Shown here: one piece after another, positions 36,925 to 49,971 of the stretch
Numbering within the stretch: position 1 is the first letter of the stretch
Layout of the letters: each line of letters starts with the position of its first letter
The notes under the pieces: generated by a model
What the model was told of the DNA's origin: nothing
The model's input: the letters and a program-made list of their open reading frames with translations, nothing else
Databases searched by the model: none
Position numbers and translations under genes: made by a program
Assembly: GCA_014773175.1 (NCBI GenBank)
Contig: VXCM01000991.1
Span: forward strand, 248,724 to 312,723
Direction of reading: 5' to 3'
DNA length: 64,000 nucleotides
From: Lucifuga dentata
Taxonomy: Eukaryota > Chordata > Actinopteri > Ophidiiformes > Bythitidae

Positions 36925-39390
36925 ATATAGTCATGGATTCTCTGGGATAGAAAGAACAAGTTTTTCATCTCCACAGGATTCAGTTGCCTGACAACAGGAG
37001 GTGCGCTGTTTGCACGAGGCTGCATCCAAATTACTGAAAACAACTGATAAAACACATGAGCACATTCAAAAAAACATTCTGTCTCGTTATGCCATAAGCG
37101 AGAGTGATATCATTAGTGTGCGCAAGCAGTTCTTGCCTGCAATTTAAGTGTATGAATTATTTAGTCTGCATGCTAATCTTGTGCTGTAAAATCAGTCACA
37201 TTGATGCAATGTGTGCACCTCAGTAAACTTGAATTATTGTTGCTTCTGTGCTCACACTATAACAAGAGCCAAATGACCACGTGACCATGCATCTGAACAG
37301 CTTCATAATAAAAAAAAAAGAAAGACAATTACTCTAAAAGATTCAGATGAATGAATCATGCTGTATCTCTATTCAACTAGTTACTATAACAATAAGTGTT
37401 CAGAGAAGAAACCACTGGAGAGTCTTTTTTATCAAGATGGATGCTTCATTTGTTATTCTTGAGTGTTCCTTGCAATATACTTTTTTTCAGTTGTGCACAG
37501 TACAATTTTCACTGGAGTCTTTTTTGAAGTATTGAAGGTGACTCTCAAAATTGAAGTGTGAATGGGATCTTTGGTGGTAATAAACTGCTATAGAATTGTA
37601 CATCCGTTCTTGTTTGAACCTTTGTCTTCTGAAGCTTTTGTTGGGGAATATCTGGTGAAAGAGAGGAGAGGTTTTGATTTAACTCAGCCTGGTGAGTGAT
37701 TATCGGCTAATGATGGAACAAAATATTAAGTGACCTGATACATGCAGTTACAGCAGGCTCCTGATTAGATGTATCTAGTTTTAGATGTTCATGACAACTT
37801 GAGTAAGGTCATCTATTTTCTCTCACAGTAAAACATAATCAAGGTGATGAATAACAAGCTCAGTGAACCTCATTTGTCAAAGTGGTCATGTTTTGATAAG
37901 ATATGCATATAAATAATTATATCTAAAATAATTATGTGTAAACACTGTATCTATCAGCCCGTGGACAGAAGGGGAACATTTGTGTGTCAACTATTTGCTT
38001 GATAAATTCCTAATGTGTTTGTGTTCATTCACAAAATCCAGAGTTCATTAGCATGCATCAGCATAGCAATGCTTATTTTAATGAAGGATCAGCTTTCCAG
38101 TGGCCTAATTTAAAAAATATAAAGCAGCCACAGGCCACATTGCAGTCAGCTTATTTGAATGCATAAATATTCTAAACAATTTATTCAGCAGTTCGACACC
38201 TAAAATTCTTACTTACATTTCTTAGAGCTGGTCTTTAAACTCAAAATTCTGCTGCTGACACTTTCATACTGCAGAATTCCTCCAAACTTGACTCCATAAA
38301 AAAAAATCAAGCATATCAAGCATCTGAAACCATAAAGTTTACAATAGCTGTTGGTTAAATGACCATTTAACCCTTTCAAACTACATTAACATTTGTGTCA
38401 TGTCAAGACCATATCACAACTAATGTGTTATGTAAAAATGTGAAAAACTTGATTCCATCATCAAATTATTATTATAAATCAAAATTCTACTGTCATGTTT
38501 ACTTTTTTGTAAAATGCAGCACAATCTCAAAATATATGTACACAGTTAGCCATAGGAAAAATTATTTTATTTTCTCTGTTTTCCTTTATTCTCTTCATTT
38601 GGGGAGGAGGGTGGAGGGAGAAGGGTGAAATCACCACAATTAACTTGTGAATTTATACTGTTTGAGTGATGTACTTTAAAGATTTCATCAACCTGTAAGC
38701 AGGTAACAGCTGAAAAGCACTGCTCTATGCTGATGAGTTTTAACAAAAAGCATATTTGCAAAGACAGGACAAACAACAGTATATACATGTATAAAGCACA
38801 GTGTGTCACTTTTATTTAACATTGGTATCATGAGCACTAATCAAATTTGTATGCATTATGTACACTTTGTTCCATTTCCTGTCCCAATTAGGCTTGCCTC
38901 ACTTTGACTATACAATGTTGATTGGCTTGTATCTCATGTCGCAGAAAAATGTTGCAGAATCTAATTTACAGAACTGGTTTTGCAAATAGTGTCAGCATAT
39001 CTGGGTTTGTTCTTATTTTGCATCTAGGTTGAGGTTAATAGCTTTATTCTCAAAGATAGTGGCAAAACTATGACTTAAGTGTGAAGACCAGAGATGCATT
39101 TTAATGCCAAGAGTAAATCATATTTAATACTGTCTGAATATGACACTGTTTGATGTCATGTTTTGTTGCTACTTTTGCTGGCATGGTCTGTCATGAGCAA
39201 TGGCACATCTACTATTTTCTTCTCATATTAAAATTACAAAACTGTATTCCTCTTCCCAAAATAGGCTACTTATCCTCTGACTTCATTAAAGACAGTTTTA
39301 GTATAGGTAATCAAAAGCCAGGTTAATTACCCTAGCTGCAGTTGGGTGTTAATCATTTCTCCCATAACACTCCTAAAAAATATGACCTTT
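36925..39390. other. Anonymous non-coding DNA
   Basis: No gene recognised. 38030-38160 has a run of ATTAGCATGCAT and ATTA/TAAT motifs of the sort seen in vertebrate conserved non-coding elements, but conservation cannot be judged from one sequence. Confidence 0.5.
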
Positions 39391-39522
39391 CACAGTCGTG
39401 CAGAATTTGAAATAATAAAAAATAAAACTACATGGTGTGTGATGTCATCATGAGAACTGTATGACATCCAGCTCCACCGTAACATTTTAGCTGCTATACA
39501 GAAACTGTTTGCTGTCATAAAG
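39391..39522 (+). repeat. 130-bp direct repeat, copy A
   Basis: Matches 40742-40872 in the same orientation, roughly 90% by eye. It includes the blocks GGTGTGTGATGTCATCATGA and ATGACATCCAGCTCCACC. A shorter shared block (TAATGTTTCTAATT) follows both copies after unequal spacing, so the original homology was longer. Confidence 0.85.
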
Positions 39523-40570
39523 TCCATAAGGCCTCAAAAAGTGAGTTTCGTCGCTAATGTTTCTAATTTCTGATTTGCAACTTCTTTCTGCGTATCAATA
39601 TTTATAAATGTGTGAAAAGAAGATTTGTGACACCGGATGTTCACAGAGTAGCATCCCTGATTTAGTAACTCAGTGATAGCATTGCTCTGTGTGATCTTAT
39701 TGTGTTTGCAGTTTTAGAACAATAGCAGCATTAATCTTCTTCAAAATAACATATTCAATATCTATCACTGCTATCTAATTGCTAAACACTTATTTACAAT
39801 GAACAAAAGTTACATCAGCATTTTTATCCAAACAGTGCAGACATTAAGAGAGGAAATTCTTCTCCATTATCTGACTAATTGGAAGCAATACACATCAGCA
39901 TTTGAGCATGTGCGGGCAAGATTTACAATTACTGTGTGAAATATGTCCTTAGGGGCCTCACAAATGGTAGTCTGACTTATTGACTCCACACACTGCATAC
40001 TTGAGCACAGTGACTTTAAAACAAAATAATGAAAAACCAAATGGTGTTAATTAGGATTATGATTATGGCTATGACAACACTTATGATGTTGTGTTGTGGT
40101 TTGGTGGTTTTTGTGGTGAGAAGACTTGATGATGCATGATTGATTATCATTTCATAAAGGTTATATGCTTCATTTGAAATGCTAGTCAGTAACCCTGACA
40201 AATGTCACTTGAGGCCCTTCACACACTGTGCAATGATAGCATTTTATCCCACAACACAGGGATGCTCACTAAAGCCATATCATCCATAGTCTCCTCACAC
40301 AAAAATTTCAATAAAAGGTTGTCTCTTAGTATTTACATTATTTATCCATGGGCTGTCACCTCTGAGGACCAGATTGTTTTTCAGGCCCTCAGGCACCACC
40401 AAGGGATTTCATTCATTTCAGCTCAAGGTGCAGTGGTGATAAAGCTCCAGTATACCAGCTATAACTTAGCTTGTCAGTGTTTCATGCCCAATATAATTTG
40501 CCCCAAATGGTTCATTACATCACCTTATTTTGAAGTTAAGGATCAAGAAAAAAAAATCTATCTATAAAAA
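39523..40570. other. Anonymous DNA between the direct repeats
   Basis: Contains a 121-codon frame (40202-40567), the longest plus-strand frame here not made of simple repeat. I recognise no family in it and its composition matches the surroundings, so I do not call it a gene. Confidence 0.5.
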
Positions 40571-40572
40571 AC

Positions 40573-40601
40573 TTATCTATCTATCTATCTATCTATCTAT
40601 C

Positions 40602-40645
<44 letters not shown>
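40573..40645. repeat. (TATC)n microsatellite
   Basis: About 18 TATC units with one 3-base slip near 40601. Confidence 0.95.
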
Positions 40646-40741
40646 GTTTCAGGGTCCAACTTAGATACCTGCATCCCTTTTAGTAACAATGAATTAAAAT
40701 CAAAGTTACTATTGACTGCCAAGTTTTGTTTTGTTTTTTTT

Positions 40742-40872
40742 CACAGTAGTGCAGCATTTGAAATAAGAAAACATAAAAACATGGTGTGTGATGTCATCAT
40801 GAGAATTGTATGACATCCAGCTCCACCATAACATTTTAGCTGCTATACAGGAAACGTTTGCTGTCTTATAAG
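40742..40872 (+). repeat. 130-bp direct repeat, copy B
   Basis: Second copy of 39391-39522, about 1.35 kb downstream in direct orientation. See copy A. Confidence 0.85.
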
Positions 40873-43819
40873 AAACACCCCTTATAATGCAGATAGCTAT
40901 TCTCTACTTTTTCCTACAAGACAAAAATAGGCAATGTTGTTTCTAATGTTTCTAATTATAGAAGTCTAAAACCTTAAGTGTTTCGTTTCACAAAGGCTTT
41001 GCCCTCTAATGGCTTTATAGCCAATAGATCACCCTCTACCGTGGAGCATGTATGTACTTGCATGTACTTGTTCAATCAATTAAGAAGATTGCATCAAAAG
41101 CCCAACAGGTTCTGGCAGCTTAATGGCCATTATACTTCAACTGTCAAGCAGTTTCTTCTATACTGAAAGACTAACACCGTGGTCAAAGATGCCTTGTCTC
41201 TCGTCCTCTCACCAGATGCAGAAGTAGACTCTTTTCTCCATAAGGGTCTCCAAGTATGCTTTATGTGAAAGATGTTCCAGTTTCCAACTTCCTGGAACTC
41301 ACTGGGCTTATCTGAAAGTTTCTGCTCCAGTGCTTTTCTCTTGAATAAATGCTTGGTGGTCCATCACTGCTCCCTCACAGTAATGCAACAAAGAAATGGT
41401 GGATTATCTCTATAAATTTACCGCTCCATTCCCAAAGCCATTTCGATCAGTAGTGATACGACTCTGTCAGGTTTGGTCTTTTTGTCAACAGAAAATATTC
41501 AGCTCATGTCCCACATGCACTGACAGCTAAATGCCATTTCCTGCTACTGGCATAGGACATGTCCTAGTCTTGGTTACTTTCTGCATTAGATGAGTTTTTC
41601 TACATGAATAGTCATTTTATGTATACTATATTTATGCTCTGGCATTGCTCGGTTATCTTTTCCAGCTTCTCTCTTTGACAAGGAACAATCACACTCTACT
41701 GGTGAAGACTCTTTCTTTATCTACTTTTGTCATTTCTATTTTAAACAACTCTCAAAGAATGTGATCCATTCAAATAATTATTTTATTATCCTATTACTGC
41801 TGATTTGTTACCATGTGTTTTGCAGTTTAGTTTTTCAGATTTTTTTTTTTTGCCTTTTGTTTTTCCTTCCCCTGCTTGACATCAGCAGACCACTCTGATG
41901 GGCCCTCAGCACTGGCACTGGAGTTTATCTGATTTGCTGGCTCTTTTCAGCTTTTCCTTATAAAAAGAAGCTGGCCAGTTGCAAAGATAAATGCTTACGG
42001 TGAGTTTTTGAACTTTAGAAATAATTTTTGGTCCTTTTCAGTCTGCATACTTCAGTTGACTTATTCACTTCCTGGTCCTCCAGTTTGGGGCAAAGGTGCA
42101 ATAGAGCCTGTGCCACTTCAAGGATACTCATTCATAAATTGGGCCTTAAGAGCATAGAATGGATTTTCCATCTCTTTGGTATGGATTATCCAGACCATGT
42201 GGGCTCAGAACTGTGTTGCCTACAGTATAAGGTAAAAATGGAAGGAGTTTCTGAAGTGGTGTGGGGAAATGGGGCTCAGACCACTGCCCTGCTCAATCAG
42301 TTCAGTGTTCTCTTTGCTCCATCTTCTGTTGACAGAGGCCTGATGCCTTTCAGAAAAGATTTCCCTTAGGTTTCTGTCTTTTAAGACAGTCTCATTACTG
42401 GCACTGACTTCAACAAAGTGGGTGAGTGATCTGTGGCTGTTGGCCTGAGCTGTCTACTCATTGAGAGCACCACAGTTGCCTTCCACCAAATTTGTCACTT
42501 GTATATGAGCATCAGATGTTCTTTTAGGACAGCTCAATTCCTTGGTTATTATCACTTAGTTCAGACACTGAAGACCTATAGCACTATATGTAGGCTGCTG
42601 GGCCACACCCATCAACTGGGTAAAGGTTCACATGTGATGAGGTTTCTGGACTAGACGTGAATCTGTCCCAAGTTTGTGCCCTGATACTTGTTTAGTGCAC
42701 CTCCAGCTTTAAATGCCACCTCTTGCTTGGGGTGGCATTGGCAATTTGCTTAACTGTGTGTGTGATGTCTCTCCTGACACTGCTGTTTTGTGCTGGGCAG
42801 ATAGGGCCATGCGAGTTGTCACTCTCTTCCTGTCTGTGCTGGAATATTGGGTTGGGTGCACAGTCTTGCATCTAGCATTGAGTCAGTGTTTCATACTTTA
42901 AAAATGCCAGCATTTTGCTCAATCTGAGTTAGAGTAGAATTGGCAGAAACAGCCTTCCTCCACCTAACTTCAGTATGCTTGGTGCCAGTGGCGACTATTA
43001 GTCAGTCCAGTATCTATCCTGGATGGTAGCAGGATTGGGGTTCCCCTAGGCTAACACTGCATGTTGATGGTCAAGGGCATGCCTTTGCACATATCTTAGG
43101 GATCAACATGAATATGCTGTGTGCCCTATCCCTTTTTACTTGTATGGAGGCAGGTGGGTATAGTGGAGTGTTGTGGGCCTGTTTTGATACTATGTAAGGT
43201 CAGTCGAGCTATGTTGAGTCTGACTGTTTTGCCTTTTTGCCTTTGCCTGCCAGTGCAGAGGGGTCCTTGAAGGCTAGCACACTCTTACATTAACAGGTTC
43301 TTGGCCATTTTGGTGTCATGTTAGCATCACAACCTGACTTTGTGAATGGTGATTTAATGAGTAAGGTGTGATGGACATTTTTATAGCGTGAATTAGATGG
43401 GGTGTTGGTGGGTGTATCTAGATGGACTGAACAAGAACATGCAAATTTTAGTGTAGTAATCAAAGAGGGTATACTTTATCAATTCCCTCCTACATAAGTC
43501 ATCCCTGCATAAAACCATAAACTCCACTCTTTACTATCACTTGCTGTAAACAGTAAATGATTTGTGCCATGCAAGATCAACATAGTTGGAACAAAGAACT
43601 TTAATACTACTTAATACTCTGTATGTGTAAGATGTTTTTTTTTACAGTAGTGGCTGCAGACCTGTACGCACAAATATAATACTTTGTATGATCAATCACC
43701 ACAAAGTACATTAAAACAAAGAAAATCCCTTTACAAAGTTACTATTATCTCATTATTTTACAGACTGTCCTTTCATTACTTCACAAACCAGCAGAACAGA
43801 CATTGTTTAATGCATCCCT

Positions 43820-43857
43820 GTCTCTCCTCTCCTCTCCTCTCCTCTCCTCTCCTCTCT
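43820..43857. repeat. (CTCTC)n pentanucleotide microsatellite
   Basis: Six to seven CTCTC units. Confidence 0.9.
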
Positions 43858-45079
43858 GTGTCTGTGAAACTCCCAGAGGCACAGGGAGAGTATAGAGGCC
43901 ATCACTTATTACATGGCAAAAGACAGGGCTTCCATCAATACCATGCACAGCAGAGGTTTAAAGAAAATGATTAATACATTTGACAAACCTTATATAATCC
44001 TCTCATTTTCCAAATGCAATGCTGCATGCTGTGTACAAAATTGAAGAAACAGTCCAGCACATCTGAGAAATGCAGAGCATTTTGCCGCAACAATACAAGC
44101 CTTACAGTTCATTATATTGGTAGTGACTTAAGAATGAGAAGTCTACAAACTGCATTTTCCCCCAAGAGCACCCTGAAGAGGCTATTGCACAGGGACTGTG
44201 GGAGGGTTTGGCATGGATTGTGGACAATGGATTGTCCAACACATAGGCAGCTTTCTTTGCTGTTTTGGCATGATTAATCTTAAGTCTTAATGATCAGTGC
44301 TGTGGACACAGACTATCTTGTAATAGCTACATTACATTAAGTTGCTCTCAAAGTTGAGTAATGATTTGCTAGACAAATATGAATTTAATTTCTTATATTG
44401 TAAATAATGTAGTCTTGCAATCATTTGCTTTACTCTGCCCTAAATTTCATAAATATTCCACAGGTTCAATATGGTTTAAAAACATTTAAAGGGGTAATCA
44501 AATTGGGGATCACATTAAGACAGCTTTTTCAAATTGATTTGTTTTGAAATGTATTCTGTGCTTGTGAACTCTGGACATTATGGGATGGACAAGGAAAAGC
44601 AAGAAACAAAAAGAGGACTAACTAAGGCAATAAAACTAACCTAACCAAAACAATGAAACCAAACTGAACTGACTTACCTAGTTAGACAAAACATGAGTAA
44701 CATAAATAAAGACCCATCCCAACCACTTTCTTGAAAAAGAAATGCAATAACAACATGTATTTCACAGGTAAAAATGTGGTGTGGCTTGTTTGGGAGATGA
44801 ACATGTTCTACCCCTCCAAATCAACAGTCAGGCTGTTATAGCCAAATGTCATTTGAGAAGACCAATCATCTGTCAAGGCCTCCAAACAGAAACTAATCAA
44901 ATCCTTGGCTCCTAGACACACACTCACACCTGAATCCATTTCCACTACACTCAGGAGAAAGAATAGCTGATTACAAAAACACAGCAATTTATGACCACAG
45001 ATGTAACATTGATATAACTTGTGTTTCTGTGCAACAGAAGTCCATTATTATCCAAAAACTATTTAAAAAAATACATAGA

Positions 45080-45101
45080 TTTTTTTTTTTTTTTTTTTTT
45101 T
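45080..45101. repeat. Poly-T run
   Basis: Twenty-two T, uninterrupted and without an N. Confidence 0.9.
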
Positions 45102-46373
45102 GTGCTTTGTATTGCTGACGTGAGTTGTCAGTTCAGCCGTTACAAGCAGCATGTACCATTTTAAATGGAGCAGAAACCACACCTGTCTGAAACAAGCTGG
45201 TACTGTGCTGACTGCCACAATGAATGTTTCTTAATTTTTCCCCAGGGAAAAAAAAAGTTATTTATTTATTTACTAGATTCACTAATGTTAGCCATGCAGC
45301 AGCCATAACATCCAAACACATGCATATCACCAATATTTTGTAATATTCAATATGAAAAACTGTGATTCAGAAACATAACCAGAGTTCCAAAAGATCTTAA
45401 TGTGTAGAAGGCTGCTATTTTGGCTTTCGTGCAGTGTATACATGTGAAAGTAGTAAAAGAAATTTACCTGTATTCAGCATTCTATGTTGAGTGAAATGCA
45501 TGGAACTTGTTCCCTTGTGTTTATTGGCTTTACATCCTTCATTGGGACTGCAGATAAGAACTGCACATAAGCTTCAAGCTAATTCTGCTGCAGTTATTTT
45601 TAATCATGCATCTGCTAAACAAACAATCTGCTAAATAACAATCTGCTAAACAAACAAGGGATGAAGGCTTTGCTTTTATTGACAGTCTTTATGCAACAAG
45701 TAATAAGTCATTATAAAATTTTGTGCCTTCTCCAGTCACTTTCTTTCAGGGTTTTAGACATCACTGTTGAAGTGAGCAAACATTATGTAGCTTGCATCTC
45801 TCCACTATGAAATCCATGTTTCTTTTTAAGATACCATACTGTGAATCAGATAGAGGCATGAAGCTTAAAATATTCCACTGTGAAACCCAGTCACAGACAC
45901 ATGCTTTGATGGAATCATATTGTCCGTACACATCTGTTCATAACTCCTTTAATTAATTTAAAAACAACTTATTTGCAACTGCATTCTGTCATGATGCTGT
46001 TTGCATAACTGGGACAGCACTGTCTTTATTTCAGTTGAGGGAAAAAAGTTTGAAGAAAAAAAGCTAAAACTTCCTTTGGCAGTCACAATTTAGAGGCAAC
46101 CATGTCCAAGCTAATTTCACTTTTATCACACTGAGTAATATTATCTTAAAATCTATTTTGAAGTGTATGTATGTATGTATACGTGTCTGTGCATTTCAGC
46201 ACGTCAATATTGGAAGCTGCTCTTCTTGGAAAGCTGCCAGTCGAGAGGCAGCCAACACAGCACAGGGAAGCTGGAGAGAAGAACAAAGTAAACAGGGTAC
46301 ATATACTGAAGAGAACCATGACACCACGGTGGCATTATGCACAAATCTTCACCTACTCATACACAAAATCACT

Positions 46374-46375
<2 letters not shown>

Positions 46376-46409
<34 letters not shown>
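46376..46409. repeat. (CA)n microsatellite
   Basis: About 17 CA units. It produces a spurious Thr-His repeat frame of about 130 codons. Confidence 0.95.
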
Positions 46410-46410
<1 letters not shown>

Positions 46411-48384
46411 CTTCCCTCTGGGGGGGAAAACAAGTTCACATATCCAACACAAAATTTTTCCCTCTTTTGCTCTCTGTTTCTTTCCTTCTCTTTTTCACAG
46501 AGAGATTTAACATTGCTGCATTGCTGTTTCAGAGGGCACAGCCTTTGATCCTGAGCTGCTTCATCTTTTGAAGTACACAGCTCAGCTGTCAGTCAGAGGC
46601 ATAGAGGCAATATTGATTAAAGTGCTTCTGATTTGATTGATGATCAGGACAGTTGTAAGCCCACATGGACTAATAATGATCTGGATTATGTTTGCATTTG
46701 TGAATAACAGCAAACAAACAGCCATGATTGCAATTGTAAGCACACCTACCAACCTTTCAATGTTTTTACATCATGCTTAAGATTTGAACCAAGCACAGAT
46801 ACCAGCCAACAGATGAGTACATCACCAGCTGTCCAGAGTCAGAATCAGAAACTGATAATAGCACAAAGTAACAAGCATGTTATTTTGCTGATGCTTTATG
46901 CCTGTTTAGCCAAGCAAGAACTGGGTGGCAACAACTCTTGATCAAGTGTACACAACTGATTTAGCTAATCAGGTGTGTATAAAGAAAGGGGAAGTGGAAA
47001 ATATGCGGTGTTGTGGGTCCCGAGGGCCATAAATGAGAACCTAAGCTTTAATGTCATACAGATAGACAAGACAGTCTAGCAAAGGAAGTGGGTATGTTCC
47101 AAAGCACCTAATTGTTTTCTTATTTCCCTCACTATAGTGTCTTTTCCTCACAATGTCTAAATCCTATTCTTATCTAAATCCTATCCTTAAGAGATGAGGA
47201 AAAGATGTGGAGACAGGAATTGAAGAAATATTATTTTAAGGAAATTAAACATCCTCAGAGCGAAATAAGGGAATTGAAAAGTTCTTCAAGACGGTGGATC
47301 AGATCAATTTCAGGGCCATGCAAAAATCAAGGAGCAAGGAACAATGAAATAAGAGCTTTGGAATGTACCCAGTATCTGTGACCACAACAACAAAAACAAG
47401 CGCTGATGAGTAACAGAGCTGCAGTTGAGAGGGTGATCATTGCACATAGGGAAAGGTAGATCTATCTGCTGGCCAAACTAAAACAAAGACCCACCTACAG
47501 GAAAACACACAGAAGACTAGAGAAGAGGTAGAGAGAAAGACCTGCAGAGGTAGTGATAAGGTTGGATGCAGGAAGACCGCTACATCTATCAAGATAAAAG
47601 TGGAGGATGGAAAGTGGAACTTTTCCTTTTCTTTTCTAAATTGCACACTGCCAATAAGACAACCCAGTTAATGATTCAACATATATTCTGCATCCAAGGC
47701 CTCTCCTTAGAAATCATTTCTGACCAACTTTCTCAGCTCTGTTCCTAGTTTTAGGACCAGTCCTAGTTGAAGACCTAGGAACGGTATATACGCGTATATA
47801 AATACGTGGTCCCCCAATTTAATTTGTCCAGCTGTAACCATTTGTTATTGTTTCTATATCTATGATTGTTTTCCTCTGCGTTATTCTGCAGTAAGGCTGT
47901 CACGATATCAGATTTTCATTCCACAATTATCATGGCCAAAGTAATTCACAATAATGATATTATCGCGATATCTATAGAAAATTTGATTAAAAAAATAATA
48001 ATAATGCTATCAGTCAAATTCATCTTTAACTTTATTTATTGTGTTTCATCTCTTTTTTGGCAAATGAATTACACTCAAAGTATGAGTAGGGACATGGAGA
48101 AAGTCTGTAACCATAACTGTACAAAAGCTACAAAAAGAGCAATTCCACTTAATGGATCGTGTAAAGGAACCAGATGACCTGATAAACAAAAGATCCACAA
48201 ATCTAACAAATAACCAGGAGAGAGAAAATCCTGTCAAGTCCAACACCATGATAACTTAGCTTTAACAACACAACTAAGACCTTCATGGAGCACTTCCCGT
48301 TTCAGGGCTAGCAAGCTAACTGCTACTTCTTCTCTCTACCATGGTGAAATCTGCAGGATGATGGAGGTAAAGGTGGGTGAACAG

Positions 48385-49589
48385 CAGTGACGGGCCGTGC
48401 ATTTTACATCTAGGCCTTCAATGCAATCTTCCCGCAGTTAAACCACCTTCTAATAACCTCAGCATGACACTAGGACTATAGGCTGTTGTCATTCGACATA
48501 ACCCATATTCACAGTGACAATAACGTTTGTTACAACACACTAACTGCAAAGACATGAATAGGATGTAGCATTATTACGCATTACGACAGGATGCTACATC
48601 ACATATAAACATGGAATAATCTAAATCAGTTTCATTACCAAAGAAACAAAAACAAACTCACAACAGCCATCACATTTACTCATATGACCAGCAAGCAAGC
48701 AAAAATGCCGTAAAACACAAATAACATGAGCTGTATTCAACAGGCTTCTCCACAGATTCCAGCCACATAAAAATCCATCAAACTTACCAAAGCTGCTCAT
48801 CATCTGAAGACAAAGTCCATCCTCCTTTCTTTCTTTATAAAGAGTTTAACGACACGGTTGTACATTATCAGTGCGTTTCAGTTCCAAAATGTGGAAAAAA
48901 AGCATCAGTTAATCCATTTCTTCTCCTCCTTCAGCCATTGTGCCTTAAAAAACAACAGGACTAAATAAAAATCGAAACAAAAAATCTAAAGCACAAGATC
49001 TAAAAATCTTAAACGTCAAGAAAGAAAGTTTAAATAAACATTAATGCTCCGTTACGTGCTAGCTAGGTTTACTTGAGTTAGCTAAGCTAACCGGCTCTCT
49101 TCTTCTAATGAATTTCTGGCAGGCTGTTTAGCTAAGTAGCATAACGCTGTACTCCGATGACGTAGGCCAAGGCCAGCTAGAAGGCCCTGACGTAAAAAAA
49201 TACGCCCAACACGGCAAACTCAAAATCTGATTGGTTAAAGTATATGACAATCAACAACATCGTCCCATTTGCTTGAATAGCAGAGAAGATTCACTGAGAT
49301 TCTGAAGGCCTCAGGCTAGATTTTTTTACCTGGAGACAGCACAGGTGGAAAATCTGATTGGATAAAGGCTCTAATTTATATGAGCTGCACTCGAAGCAGC
49401 GAAACTGAGGGAGAGAGTACCATAGCAAGCAATGAAATGACGTCAATAACAAAACTGATGGGAACAAACTTTGTAAAATATATATAGCATTAATAAAATA
49501 TATATTAAATTATAAAAACATAATTTTATGATTCTGACAATCTCTAGGCCAGCAGAGAAGGCCTTGCTGGCCCTGACCACACACCACTG
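48385..49589. mobile_element. Non-autonomous hAT element nested in the outer element
   Basis: It begins CAGTGACGGGCCGTGC and ends, on the opposite strand, CAGTGGTGTGTGGTCA. It is flanked by a perfect 8-bp duplication GTGAACAG (48377-48384 and 49590-49597). Both ends carry TCTAGGCC-type subterminal blocks (left near 48409, right near 49544). There is no open frame of transposase size, so it must have been mobilised by an enzyme made elsewhere. It inserted after the outer element. Confidence 0.85.
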
Positions 49590-49787
49590 GTGAACAGGTT
49601 GGTTGCTGTCGATCAGCATTTCCTGCAGACTGGGGTGTCTACCAACACTTTGTCTTTTTTATGGAATCCAAAAAAAAACCCCACACTGGCCAGCTAACTT
49701 TTTTCGAGTTAGGGTAGAGCATCTCGCTCTTGTCTGTCATCTCCTCCCACATGATTTTGCATGGCAGGAGGAGCCACACACTGTGGT

Positions 49788-49813
49788 AGTAACTAGCTAG
49801 CTAGCTAGTTACT
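49788..49813. repeat. 26-bp perfect palindrome (CTAG repeat)
   Basis: AGTAACTAGCTAG followed by its exact reverse complement, centred on 49800/49801, inside the outer hAT element. Confidence 0.9.
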
Positions 49814-49833
49814 GCATTACAGCCACGTCATGT

Positions 49834-49834
<1 letters not shown>

Positions 49835-49869
<35 letters not shown>

Positions 49870-49878
49870 GGGGGGGGG
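49835..49878. repeat. (GT)n microsatellite and G run
   Basis: About 17 GT units followed by nine G, inside the outer hAT element. Confidence 0.95.
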
Positions 49879-49937
49879 CACAGAGATACACAGGGAGACA
49901 ATGTGAGAACGGAACGAAATTCACTTAAGAGGTAGTG

Positions 49938-49971
49938 ATATTGTTTAAATATGATAATATTTAAACAATAT
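49938..49971. repeat. 15-bp hairpin near the hAT right end
   Basis: TATTGTTTAAATAT-type arms (49938-49952 and 49957-49971) pair exactly around GATA. Subterminal palindromes are common in hAT elements. Confidence 0.85.

Larger units (their letters stand above)
40873..47880. other. Anonymous non-coding DNA
   Basis: Seven kilobases without a recognised gene. 41.9-43.3 kb is less AT-rich and holds several open frames (for example 113 codons at 42028-42369), none matching a family I know. Simple repeats are listed separately. 45608-45656 has three near-tandem copies of CAATCTGCTAAA. 46940-47040 (GGTGTTGTGGGTCCCGAGG) looks like a fragment of a dispersed repeat. Confidence 0.5.

Noticed and set aside
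40202..40567. 121-codon open frame, the longest non-repetitive plus-strand frame between the direct repeats
   Set aside because: No recognisable motif, signal peptide or splice context, and such a length is expected by chance in 64 kb of AT-rich DNA.
42028..42369. 113-codon frame considered as a retroelement protein
   Set aside because: No protease, reverse-transcriptase, integrase or envelope motif and no LTRs; kept only as an unexplained composition block.
46158..46571. 137- and 125-codon overlapping frames
   Set aside because: Both run through the CA microsatellite in two phases. The array removes stops and creates His-Thr repeats, so they are not genes.
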